Origin: Candidatus Omnitrophota bacterium
GTDB lineage: Bacteria > Omnitrophota > Omnitrophia > Omnitrophales > Omnitrophaceae
Length of the DNA stretch: 55,520 nt
Reading direction: 5' to 3'
Assembly (NCBI GenBank): GCA_029561555.1
Contig: JAKQXH010000038.1
Location: 1-55,520, forward strand
Below are positions 1 to 7,286 of the stretch, piece by piece (the first letter of the stretch is position 1; each line of letters starts with the position of its first letter). A program made the position numbers and the translations under genes. The notes beneath the pieces were generated by a model. It was not told the DNA's origin, ran no database searches, and saw only the letters and a list, made by a program, of their open reading frames with translations.

Positions 1-350
1 AGGCAGGCCGATTTGAAATTCTGAGATTTGGCGGAAATCCCGACCACCTCCGGGGCATATTGAGTGATGGCGGCACGGACCTCGTCCCACACCGGCTTGG
101 ACAAGTCCCGGAGCTGTTCCCGGTAAAACTCGAACCCCTTCCCGGAAAGATAACTGACCTCGAAAGGTTCCAGCGAGCGGCGGTCCAACTTAAAATCGGC
201 GTTATAAATCAGGACGTCCCAATCCGTTTCGTTCCGGATCGCCCCGGCAAGGTACCCCAGCGAAAGAGGATGTTTATCGAGGGAATAAGTCTCCTTGAAC
301 AAACGGTAGAAAGGGGGTTCGATCAGTAAAATCCTGCGTTTCGCGTTCAT
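1..350 (-). CDS. B12-binding radical SAM protein, N-terminal part (cut by window edge)
   Basis: Translation from the ATG at 350 gives about 116 residues opening MNAKRRILLIEPPFYRLF, followed by HPLSLGYLAGAIR and, later, APEVVGISAKSQNF. This Rossmann-like beginning, with a PP(F/Y) turn, an LGYLAG helix and a VGIS strand, is typical of the cobalamin-binding domain in front of a radical SAM domain. The CxxxCxxC motif would lie beyond the window edge, so the radical SAM part is inferred. The start lies 3 nt after the tcdA-like stop, so it looks co-transcribed with that gene. Substrate cannot be told; members of this group include methyltransferases and lipid-modifying enzymes. Confidence 0.65.
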   Translation of the reverse strand, partial: MNAKRRILLIEPPFYRLFKETYSLDKHPLSLGYLAGAIRNETDWDVLIYNADFKLDRRSLEPFEVSYLSGKGFEFYREQLRDLSKPVWDEVRAAITQYAPEVVGISAKSQNFKSAC

Positions 351-353
351 CTT

Positions 354-1118
354 TTATTCCGGGTCCGCTTTCCGCGAAGTTTTACCGTCCGGGAAGTCTC
401 CGAGCAGAATTTTCATCGCCTCATACGCCACCATCAACCCGAACATCCCCGTCAGATAGGAAATCGTGCCCACGGGCTGGCGCTGTCTTCCGCGGGGATG
501 AAACTCCTCTTCGCGGACCGCGGCGCGTTTTTTGACGGGTTCTTCGACGGAATAGACACAGCGAATCCCCCCGCCGATTCCCTTCCGCCGCAACCGCTTT
601 CTCAGGCGGCGGGCCAGGGGGCAGGTGGAACTTTCGGAGATATCGCCCGTTTTGATCAAAAAAGGATTTGTTTTCGCGCCGGCCCCCATGGAGGAAACAA
701 TCGGGATCTTTTTCGAAACGCAATAGGCGACGAGTTCCGTTTTGGGATTTACGCTGTCGATCGCGTCCACCACCAGATCGGGATGAGACGCAAGCAGGCG
801 GTCCAGATTATCGGCCGCGGCAAAATCGGCGTGCGCGGACACCTTGCAGGCGGGATTGATCCCCAGGACGCGTTCCCGGGCGACTTCCGCTTTCAGGCGG
901 CCGAGATTGGATTCCAGGGCGTAGAGCTGGCGGTTGAAATTACTGTGACGGATTTCGTCGAAATCAACCAGCGAAAATTCCCCGACGCCGGAGCGCGCCA
1001 GGGCCTCGACCGCGAAAGACCCGACGGCGCCCAGCCCGAAAACGGCAACCCGGGCTTTCGCGAGTTCCCGTAGCTCTTTTTTACCCAACAGTTGCTCCAA
1101 TCGTATAAAACGTTCCAT
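354..1118 (-). CDS. tcdA: TcdA/CsdL-like E1-type enzyme (tRNA t6A dehydratase family)
   Basis: 254 residues. An E1-like ATP-binding fold is visible: GLGAVGS at 28-34, an acidic LVDFDEI strand end near 50-56, NRQ at 62-64 and DAIDS near 119-122. The tail of the conserved core includes CPLARRLRKRLRRKG (166-180), as in TcdA/YgdL. TcdA adenylates and cyclises N6-threonylcarbamoyladenosine at position 37 of tRNA. The ATG at 1118 was chosen because a GGGGG ribosome site lies just upstream and the protein then starts as MERFIRLEQLLG, as relatives do; the longer frame starting at 1172 adds a basic stretch without family support. It sits 7 nt after tatD. Other ThiF/HesA family roles remain possible but less likely. 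Confidence 0.82.
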   Translation of the reverse strand: MERFIRLEQLLGKKELRELAKARVAVFGLGAVGSFAVEALARSGVGEFSLVDFDEIRHSNFNRQLYALESNLGRLKAEVARERVLGINPACKVSAHADFAAADNLDRLLASHPDLVVDAIDSVNPKTELVAYCVSKKIPIVSSMGAGAKTNPFLIKTGDISESSTCPLARRLRKRLRRKGIGGGIRCVYSVEEPVKKRAAVREEEFHPRGRQRQPVGTISYLTGMFGLMVAYEAMKILLGDFPDGKTSRKADPE

Positions 1119-1125
1119 TTTCCCC

Positions 1126-1899
1126 CTATTCCGCCGTGAAAAAAATTTTCCGGGCATTTTCGGAAGTAACACGCGCGGCTTCTTCCTCTGAGAAGCCCCG
1201 CAAGGCCGCGATTTCTTTCACGACCCGGACCAGATTCGCGGGTTCGTTGACGCCGTCCATTCCTTCCGGAAGAATGTCCGGGCTGTCGGTTTCAGCCAGC
1301 AGGCGGTCCGGAGGGACCGCGCCAAGCGCTTTTCTCGCCCGCCGATTGCCCGCGCGGGTGACGGAACCCGAAAAAGAAAACGAAAGCCCGAATTTCATTA
1401 ATCCGGGGATCAACTCCGCCGGGCCGGAATAGGAATGAATTATTCCGCCGTGTTCCAAAGGCCCGGTCCGCTCGAGAATACCGGCCAGGGCCTCCCACGC
1501 CCTGCGGCAGTGAATCACCACGGGCCGCCCGTGTTCCCGCGCCAATTCAAGCTGAGTCCCGAAAATCTCCGTCTGCTCGGCTTCGTTAAAATTTTCCAGG
1601 GCATGATCCAAGCCGATTTCTCCCACCGCCGACGGGACCGCCTCCAGGAAGCCCCTGAGCGTATTGAGCCATCCGGACGAGCGGTCCTTCACATACCATG
1701 GGTGCAGCCCGAAAGCCGGGAAAATGATCCCGGGATATTGTTCCTTCAGCCGGAGCACCGCGTCCCAGTCTTTCTCGCGGGTCCCGCAGCAAATCATCCG
1801 CTCAACCCCGGCCTCCCGGGCCCGTTCGATGACATCCGGAAGCCGGGGGAGAATCCGCTCATCCTGCAGATGGCAATGGGCATCGATTAACTTCGTCAT
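1126..1899 (-). CDS. tatD: TatD family metal-dependent hydrolase
   Basis: 257 residues with the full TatD signature: HxH near the N-terminus (LIDAHCHLQD, His8/His10), GEIGLDH with metal-bridging Glu94, PVVIHCRRAW (His130), IIHSYSG (His155) and LAETDSP (Asp205). The family are TIM-barrel metallohydrolases with 3'-5' exonuclease or D-aminoacyl-tRNA deacylase-type activities in the cytoplasm. The ATG at 1899 is preferred over an in-frame TTG at 1923, because it places HxH at the usual distance from the start and has CCGGAG about 10 nt upstream. It lies between lactate dehydrogenase and the TcdA homologue in the same direction. Confidence 0.9.
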   Translation of the reverse strand: MTKLIDAHCHLQDERILPRLPDVIERAREAGVERMICCGTREKDWDAVLRLKEQYPGIIFPAFGLHPWYVKDRSSGWLNTLRGFLEAVPSAVGEIGLDHALENFNEAEQTEIFGTQLELAREHGRPVVIHCRRAWEALAGILERTGPLEHGGIIHSYSGPAELIPGLMKFGLSFSFSGSVTRAGNRRARKALGAVPPDRLLAETDSPDILPEGMDGVNEPANLVRVVKEIAALRGFSEEEAARVTSENARKIFFTAE

Positions 1900-1967
1900 T
1901 CGGGTGAAACTCCGGGAGTTCAAAGCCGTTTAAGGCCGATGGAATTAAGAGCGCTTAAGGATCAAAT

Positions 1968-2924
1968 CTAAAATTTTACGTTTTTGAGAATATCCTTCAT
2001 CGCGGCCGCCGAACGCCGGAACAGTTTCTCCTCCTCCTCGGACAAATCCAATCTCAGAAAGCGCTCGACCCCCTTCCGGTTGACGACGGAAGGCAGGCTC
2101 AGGCAGACGTCTTTGACCCCGCAATAATCATCGATGAGAGTCGAAACCGGCAAAATCGAATTCTCGTCTCTCAAAACCGCCGTGATAATTCTGACCAAGG
2201 CCAGCGCCACCGCGTAATAGGTCGAGCCCTTGGCGTCGATAATCTTGTACGCCGAAGTCCGGACTTCTTCGAACAATTCCGCGAGCTCTTTTTCGCGGCC
2301 GCAGTTGTCGAAATTCCGGCATTTCGGGCAAAACCGGCGGATCTTCATCCCCCCGATGCTCGCGTTGCTCCAGACGGGAAGCTCGGTATCTCCGTGCTCG
2401 CCGATGATGTACGCGTGGATGTTCCGGGGGTCCACATCGCAATGCTCGCTGATCAGATAGCGGAACCGGGAAGAATCGAGGACCGTCCCGGACCCCATCA
2501 CCTTCCCAGCGGAAAGTCCCGAAATTTTCAGCGTGATATAGGTCAGAATATCAACGGGATTCGTCACCACCAGCAGAATCGCTTCGGGAGCGGCCTGAAC
2601 GATCCGGGGAATCATCTGCTTGAAAATTTCAACGTTCGCCTGGACGAGGTCCACTCTCGTCTGGCCGGGCTTCTGCCTCGCCCCCGCCGTAATGACCACC
2701 ACGTCGGATTCGGCGCAGCCTTCAAACCCGGCCGCGTAAATCTTGGCGGGCGGAGAAAAACTCAGCCCGTGGCTCAGGTCCATGCACTCCCCGCCGGCCT
2801 TCTTCTCATTGCTGTCGATCATCACGATTTCCCGCGCCAATCCGCTTGTCATCAGGGAAAAAGCGAACGTGCTGCCGACATTCCCCGCGCCGATGATCGA
2901 AACTTTCGGTTTTAATGCTTTCAT
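1968..2924 (-). CDS. ldh: L-lactate dehydrogenase
   Basis: 318 residues, NAD-dependent lactate/malate dehydrogenase fold. GAGNVGS at 12-18 binds the dinucleotide and Asp37 (MIDSNE) selects NAD over NADP. Gln84 in GARQKPGQTR is the substrate-specificity residue of lactate rather than malate dehydrogenases, and Arg90 follows in the mobile loop. TNPVDILTY, GSGTVLDSSRFRYLISE and the catalytic GEHGD (His177) are all present. The start at 2924 has a strong GGAGG upstream; the frame continues further upstream without family similarity. An unusual feature is a cysteine group, C199/C202/C208, in the segment after GGMKI (see findings). It should reduce pyruvate to lactate in the cytoplasm. It follows a methyltransferase gene after 31 nt. 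Confidence 0.92.
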   Translation of the reverse strand: MKALKPKVSIIGAGNVGSTFAFSLMTSGLAREIVMIDSNEKKAGGECMDLSHGLSFSPPAKIYAAGFEGCAESDVVVITAGARQKPGQTRVDLVQANVEIFKQMIPRIVQAAPEAILLVVTNPVDILTYITLKISGLSAGKVMGSGTVLDSSRFRYLISEHCDVDPRNIHAYIIGEHGDTELPVWSNASIGGMKIRRFCPKCRNFDNCGREKELAELFEEVRTSAYKIIDAKGSTYYAVALALVRIITAVLRDENSILPVSTLIDDYCGVKDVCLSLPSVVNRKGVERFLRLDLSEEEEKLFRRSAAAMKDILKNVKF

Positions 2925-2955
2925 GACAAAACCTCCTCCCCTAAATTCACAATAA

Positions 2956-3717
2956 TCACTTTTTCTGAAATTTCGCCGATAAAACCCCGCGCCGTTCAAC
3001 CCGTTTCCCATGATCAAACGGGACATTCGCCCAAATACTCTGATACAGCCCGGATTCCGCGCGTTCGTAATGCCGTTCCTCAAGGAGCGTCAAAACCGGA
3101 AGGAATGAAGAAACAATATCCCAGGAATATTCGGCGGGTTCGCAAACCGTCGGTTCATGATTGACGTCCGTCAGAAGCAGGAAAAATCCCCCGGGGGCAA
3201 TGACCCGGATGATTTCCCGGCAGGTTTCAGGAAGATGGTCCACATGGTCCAGGGAATTAAAAGAAAAGACCCCGTCGAACGTTCCATCGGGAAACGGCAT
3301 GCGCTCCGCCTCGCCCGCGACATATCGCATCCGGTGCGCCGTAATCCCGACCTCGAGGTATTCCGCGGCCAGGGGGTCGCAACCGACGCGGCAGGCCGCA
3401 TCCTCCGCCCATTCCAAAGACCCCCGCGGCCCGCATCCCACGTCCAGGATCTTCTTCCCCGCCCAGAAACTTTTCTCGAAACCGAAATGGCGGGTGAAAA
3501 ATTCCGGGTAGTGCGCGTGGTTCAGGACGCCTTCGCCGGTCTTTTTCCTTTTCCAGTAATCCAGTTCGCTGAGCCTCTTGAAACGCAGCCGATCCTCAGG
3601 GACGGCCGGTGAAAAGCTCCCTCCGGAATCCTGAGACAATCCGCCCGAAGTCTTTGTTTCCAAAATCGCCCCCTTTTGCCGTTCCGGCAGGACTTCCCGG
3701 GGAAGGCTATTCTTCAT
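2956..3717 (-). CDS. Class I SAM-dependent methyltransferase, substrate unknown
   Basis: 253 residues. The SAM-binding motif I is KILDVGCGPRGSLEWAE (about 89-104); the acidic loop II is GCDPL (Asp114), motif IV is FDGVFSFNSLDHVDH (147-161), and the post-motif APGG is at 174-177. This is a UbiE/Methyltransf_11-type fold. A stretch of about 85 residues before the core contains a WKRKKTGEG segment and may bind substrate. The start overlaps the end of the upstream aldolase-like gene by 11 nt, so the two are probably translationally coupled and act on related chemistry. No small-molecule target can be assigned from the sequence. Confidence 0.8.
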   Translation of the reverse strand: MKNSLPREVLPERQKGAILETKTSGGLSQDSGGSFSPAVPEDRLRFKRLSELDYWKRKKTGEGVLNHAHYPEFFTRHFGFEKSFWAGKKILDVGCGPRGSLEWAEDAACRVGCDPLAAEYLEVGITAHRMRYVAGEAERMPFPDGTFDGVFSFNSLDHVDHLPETCREIIRVIAPGGFFLLLTDVNHEPTVCEPAEYSWDIVSSFLPVLTLLEERHYERAESGLYQSIWANVPFDHGKRVERRGVLSAKFQKK

Positions 3718-4657
3718 CGCCTCCGATCAGGCTTTCGTAGAATTCCCGGTAATTTTCCTTTTGGTCCCCTTTTCGCAGGGCCATGGCGGCCCGGGGATGA
3801 AGGTCCAGTATCCCCGTGATGGCATACGGGATGATATAACCCCACTCGATTTTCTCCCTCAAAGGAATAAATTCCTTTGAAATCAAATCAAGAACGGGCC
3901 GGATATCGTATTTCGGGTTCTTGAGAAAACCGAGCAGAAGCTCCAGGGGGCAGTTCCCCGCCGCGCGCCCGAGGCCGTAAACCGTCCCGTCCACAAAGTT
4001 GGCGTCGTGAATGATCGCTTCGATCGTGTTCGAGAACGCGAGCTGCTGGTTATTATGCGCGTGGATGCCGATTTCTTTCGACTTGATAATCCCCTTCGCC
4101 TTTTTGATGAGGAACTCCGTCGTCTCCTGATAGAGCGAGCCGTTGCTGTCCACGATGTACACCACCTGGGCCTTGCATTCCTTCTCGAGCTGTTCAAAAC
4201 ACTCGGTCAGCTCATTGTCCAGGACCCCCGCGATCGACATGATATTCACGGACGTCTCGTAGCCTTTGTCCGCGAACTGGTTGGTCATGTAAATCGCCTT
4301 GTCTACGTCCTTCACGTAGCAGGCTGTCCGGATCATCGTGACGGGGCTCTCCTTGCGCGGTTTAATGTCGTCCATGTCCACGCGGTCCACGTCGCACATC
4401 ACCGAAATCTTGAGCTGGGAGTCGATCCCGTCCATCACCCGCTTGATGTCCTCGTCGTCGCAGAATTTCCAGATGCCGAACTCCTTCGGCGAAAACATTT
4501 TTTTGGAATTTTTATACCCGATTTCCATGTAATCGATCTTCGCTTCGGAAAGCGCGCGATAGACCGCCTTCACAAAGCGGTGATCAAAATCGTGATTATT
4601 GATGAGCCCGCCGTCCCGGATCGTGCAATCCAAAACCTTGATTTTCTCTCTGAACAT
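3707..4657 (-). CDS. DRE-TIM aldolase/metallolyase (HMGL-like)
   Basis: 316 residues. The N-terminal signature is LDCTIRDGG (9-17), with the Arg-Asp pair that binds substrate and divalent metal, and the metal-binding HAHNN lies at 199-203. FVDGTVYGLGRAAGNCPLE (about 221-239) matches the phosphate/active-site loop of HMG-CoA lyase-like enzymes. The closest family description is the catalytic domain of 4-hydroxy-2-oxovalerate aldolase-like proteins, but no acetaldehyde dehydrogenase partner is encoded nearby, so a true valerate pathway is not supported. Start ATG at 4657 has AAAGGG upstream. A TACAAT box lies about 35 nt before the start but no convincing -35 was seen. Confidence 0.78.
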   Translation of the reverse strand: MFREKIKVLDCTIRDGGLINNHDFDHRFVKAVYRALSEAKIDYMEIGYKNSKKMFSPKEFGIWKFCDDEDIKRVMDGIDSQLKISVMCDVDRVDMDDIKPRKESPVTMIRTACYVKDVDKAIYMTNQFADKGYETSVNIMSIAGVLDNELTECFEQLEKECKAQVVYIVDSNGSLYQETTEFLIKKAKGIIKSKEIGIHAHNNQQLAFSNTIEAIIHDANFVDGTVYGLGRAAGNCPLELLLGFLKNPKYDIRPVLDLISKEFIPLREKIEWGYIIPYAITGILDLHPRAAMALRKGDQKENYREFYESLIGGDEE

Positions 4658-5027
4658 TTGTTTTTCCCTTTCTGACTAGAATTGTAAAGCAAAGAATCCG
4701 AATTCCTCCCGCTTCGGCGCAAAAGGCCTTTCCGCCTCATCGCGGGAAGGGTATTTTAGTAGGAACGGCCGTGGAAAGTAAAGGACGGGTTTCGCTAAGT
4801 AACAATCCCACAAATTTTTATGCGCATAAGGCAGGGATCTTTTGGTTCGGCAAATCTAACTGGAGCGAGCTCTCGCAACCGTTTGGAGCTTGGTCCGGGG
4901 CGAAGCCCCGGTCCAAACGGTGAGAGCGCAGACGGCCGAACGCCGCCGGAGCGGACGAACCGGCGGTCGCGGAAGTGGATTTGCCGAATTGGATGTCCGA
5001 AATTCCACAAAACTTTTGAATGCTTAC
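4658..5027. other. Intergenic region of 370 bp dominated by an inverted-repeat element
   Basis: No gene is supported here. The part next to the aldolase gene (4658-4793) is unremarkable apart from a TACAAT box on the minus strand. The remainder is occupied by the nested palindrome annotated separately. Short open frames on both strands are symmetric by-products of that palindrome and show no ribosome sites. Confidence 0.7.
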
Positions 5028-5032
5028 TTAGC
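4794..5032. repeat. Nested imperfect inverted repeat, about 240 bp (MITE-like or structured RNA)
   Basis: Matching arms are visible from the outside in. GCTAAGTAA (4794-4802) pairs with TTACTTAGC (5024-5032); TTCGGCAAATC (4846-4856) with GATTTGCCGAA (4978-4988); GCTCTC (4869-4874) with GAGAGC (4922-4927); ACCGTTTGGA (4878-4887) with TCCAAACGGT (4912-4921); CCGGGGC (4895-4901) with GCCCCGG (4905-4911) around a GAA loop. The right arm holds an extra hairpin, CCGCCGG (4943-4949) with CCGGCGG (4960-4966). A TTC trinucleotide flanks both ends, a possible short target duplication. The right end contains the stop codon of the neighbouring transporter gene (5028-5030). Confidence 0.65.
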
Positions 5033-5963
5033 TTCGAGGGTATTGGTTCGCGTCAAGGCGCCAGACGGAAGCGAGAAGACTCGCCAGCACGGAATGGAAG
5101 ACGCTGGAAATGGCGCAGGGGATCGCCACAAGCGGGCTTGAAAAATTCTGCCGCGCCAAAACCACCCCGAGCCCCGAATTCTGCATGCCCACTTCGACCG
5201 AAATGGTCCTCGAGGCTATTTCATTTTTAAGGAAAATCCTGCCCGCGAGATATCCGAGCAGGAAACCGAGGCTGTGCAGGGTGAAAACGGCGAGGATCAG
5301 CCGGGCGCCCGATTTCAGGATATATTCCTGCCCTGCCCCCACGATACTCGCGACAATCAACGTGATAAAGATCACGGCCACCAAGGGAGAGATCACGGTC
5401 AATTTTTGAGTCACCTTCGGGAAGAAGCGGTTCATCAGGACCCCCAGCACGATCGGAACGATCACGACTTGGACCGTGCTCAAAAAAAGGCCCCAGGCAT
5501 CGACGTGAATCCGGCTTCCGGCAAGCCACGCCGTCAGGACGGGGGTCAACGCCACCGCCATAAACGTGCCGAATGCCGTCATCGTGACCGACAAAGCGAC
5601 ATTGGACCGCGCGAGATAATTGACGACATTTGACGCGGTCCCGCTCGGACAGCAGGAAACCAGAATCAATCCGACGGCAAGAGGCGCGGGCAGGTTGAAA
5701 GCATAAGAAAGGCTCCATCCCAGGAACGGCATGATGGTGTATTGGAGCAGGATGCCGGTAATCACCCATCCCGGATATTTCAAAATGCCCTTAAAATCCT
5801 CGACGCTCAGCGTCAGTCCCATCCCCAGCATGATAATCCCCAGACCGACGGGAATCATCGGTCCCGAAAACCAGGTAAACGCGGGAGGATGATAAAGAGA
5901 AATCAGGCTGGCAATGAATACCCAGAACGGGAAGGCGTTGGTCAGAAAATTAATAACCGGCAT
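5028..5963 (-). CDS. Bile acid:sodium symporter (BASS) family transporter
   Basis: 311 residues, very hydrophobic, about nine to ten membrane segments. Hallmarks are LILVSCCPSGTASNVVNYLA (99-118) with the CPSGTASN crossover motif, and VEVGMQNSGLG (257-267), the GMQNSGL motif of the second crossover. Family members import bile acids, pantothenate, pyruvate or other organic anions with Na+. KDPG aldolase lies 68 nt upstream on the same strand, so a 2-oxoacid or sugar-acid derived anion is a reasonable guess but unproven. The C-terminal end coincides with the outer arm of the inverted repeat, which supplies its stop codon. The protein otherwise looks complete. Confidence 0.88.
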   Translation of the reverse strand: MPVINFLTNAFPFWVFIASLISLYHPPAFTWFSGPMIPVGLGIIMLGMGLTLSVEDFKGILKYPGWVITGILLQYTIMPFLGWSLSYAFNLPAPLAVGLILVSCCPSGTASNVVNYLARSNVALSVTMTAFGTFMAVALTPVLTAWLAGSRIHVDAWGLFLSTVQVVIVPIVLGVLMNRFFPKVTQKLTVISPLVAVIFITLIVASIVGAGQEYILKSGARLILAVFTLHSLGFLLGYLAGRIFLKNEIASRTISVEVGMQNSGLGVVLARQNFSSPLVAIPCAISSVFHSVLASLLASVWRLDANQYPRS

Positions 5964-6031
5964 CGGCTATCGCCCGTCGCGGAACGAAAAGAGATTTTGG
6001 CGATTGGACGGCGAACCTGCGGGAAGCCTGA

Positions 6032-6688
6032 TCATCGGGCTCCCATTTTCGAATTCTTCAGCCTGAACGCGAGATAGGCGTGAATGAACGTCTTGATGCA
6101 GTGCCCGATTTTCTTGAAATCCTTCGCCTGAAGCCATTCTTTCCGGAAGACCCCGGCTCCGAGCGTCACGGCATCCGCCCCGTTCGCGAAAAAATCCGGA
6201 AGATTCCCCAAGGTCACGCCCCCGCAGGCAAGAAGCTCCACTTCGTTCAGCGGGCCTTTGATTTCCCTGAAATATTCGGGGCCGTAAAGTTTCGCGGGAA
6301 AAATTTTCACCATACTGGCCCCCATTTCCCACGCGCGGTATATTTCCTGAGGCGTCAGGGCCCCCGGGAAATAGGGGATACGGTGCTTGACGCAATATTT
6401 GGCCGTGTCCTTGATCAAAACGGGAGAAACAATGAACGTGGCCCCCGCGTCAATCGCCTGCCTCAGGTCTTTCATCGTCATCACCGTCCCGGCGCCGATC
6501 ATTAACCGGCCTTTCGACAGGTTTCGCGCCTTTCGGATCAGTTCCGCGGCCCCCTTCGTATTCATGGTGATTTCGAGGGTCCGCAGTCCCGAAGACAGCA
6601 CCGCCGGCATCAACGCCTCCAGCTGATCGGCCGTCACGCCCCTCAGGATTCCCATCAACGGCAATTGTTTGAACTTCTGGATATTCAT
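6032..6688 (-). CDS. eda: KDPG/KHG aldolase (Entner-Doudoroff aldolase family)
   Basis: 218 residues, the normal size for this class I aldolase. Active-site residues are in place: Arg16 in MGILRG, Glu39 in LEITMNT, Thr68 in GAGTV and the Schiff-base Lys128 in VKIFPA. It cleaves 2-keto-3-deoxy-6-phosphogluconate to pyruvate and glyceraldehyde-3-phosphate. The ATG at 6688 was taken because GAGG lies about 9 nt upstream and the family start MNIQKFKQLP follows; the frame runs on upstream into the preceding gene. No Edd dehydratase is seen in the window. It sits 10 nt after a membrane protein gene and upstream of a BASS transporter. Confidence 0.9.
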   Translation of the reverse strand: MNIQKFKQLPLMGILRGVTADQLEALMPAVLSSGLRTLEITMNTKGAAELIRKARNLSKGRLMIGAGTVMTMKDLRQAIDAGATFIVSPVLIKDTAKYCVKHRIPYFPGALTPQEIYRAWEMGASMVKIFPAKLYGPEYFREIKGPLNEVELLACGGVTLGNLPDFFANGADAVTLGAGVFRKEWLQAKDFKKIGHCIKTFIHAYLAFRLKNSKMGAR

Positions 6689-6698
6689 CGCAAGCACC

Positions 6699-7232
6699 TC
6701 AAGGGTTCGGAGTTTTAATTCTGAAATTTGCCGGGATCTTTCCATGGCGGATGTGCTTCTCAACCCAGGCTTCCCAATAACCGTACTTCGGGAAGTTCAT
6801 CGCGAATCCGACCGCGGTAATGCCTAATAAAATATAGAAATCCGTCATCTGCCGCGTCAAAAAGAAAAAAAAGAACCCGTAGACGGCGGGGGCTTCGCAG
6901 AACGCGAGCACGGTGATCGAATAGGAGAACAGAATGCCCGCGAGCTTGGGGATAATGGCCCTCGCGACCTCGCTCGTCTGAACCATGGGGTTGTGCTCCA
7001 AAATGATCATTTTGAGGACGCGGGGGCAAAAAAGCCCGAGGAGGGACACGCAAAGGATGATAATCCTGAAAATCACCGGAAGTTCGCCCCGTTCCGATTC
7101 CGCGAAAACCGTCTGGTCGACAAAAAAAGCCGCCAGCCAGAGAAGGAAAATCGAAAACAGCATATAGAGGCCGATTTGGAAAGCCTGCTGGTATTTCTGC
7201 TTCAAAATTTTATGGTAATCGCCTGTCGTCAC
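6699..7232 (-). CDS. Four-helix membrane protein of unknown function
   Basis: 177 residues with four predicted membrane segments (roughly 20-40, 52-70, 90-112 and 118-145) joined by short loops, and a basic, soluble C-terminal tail. A GTG start at 7232 with AGGGA upstream is assumed; no ATG occurs before the first helix. Nothing in the sequence matches a family that I can name. It is sandwiched between a sensor kinase gene (54 nt upstream) and the KDPG aldolase gene (10 nt downstream), so it is probably co-transcribed with both. Confidence 0.65.
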   Translation of the reverse strand: MTTGDYHKILKQKYQQAFQIGLYMLFSIFLLWLAAFFVDQTVFAESERGELPVIFRIIILCVSLLGLFCPRVLKMIILEHNPMVQTSEVARAIIPKLAGILFSYSITVLAFCEAPAVYGFFFFFLTRQMTDFYILLGITAVGFAMNFPKYGYWEAWVEKHIRHGKIPANFRIKTPNP

Positions 7233-7286
7233 GGATCGAATCCCTTTCTGTTTTTATTTCGGAACCCCCGGCCGCAAATCAAATTT

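Noticed and set aside
4820..5230. Basic 136-residue plus-strand frame over the inverted repeat
   Set aside because: Its sequence is explained by the palindrome and by the antisense of the transporter gene; there is no ribosome site. If other copies of the repeat keep the frame open this should be revisited.
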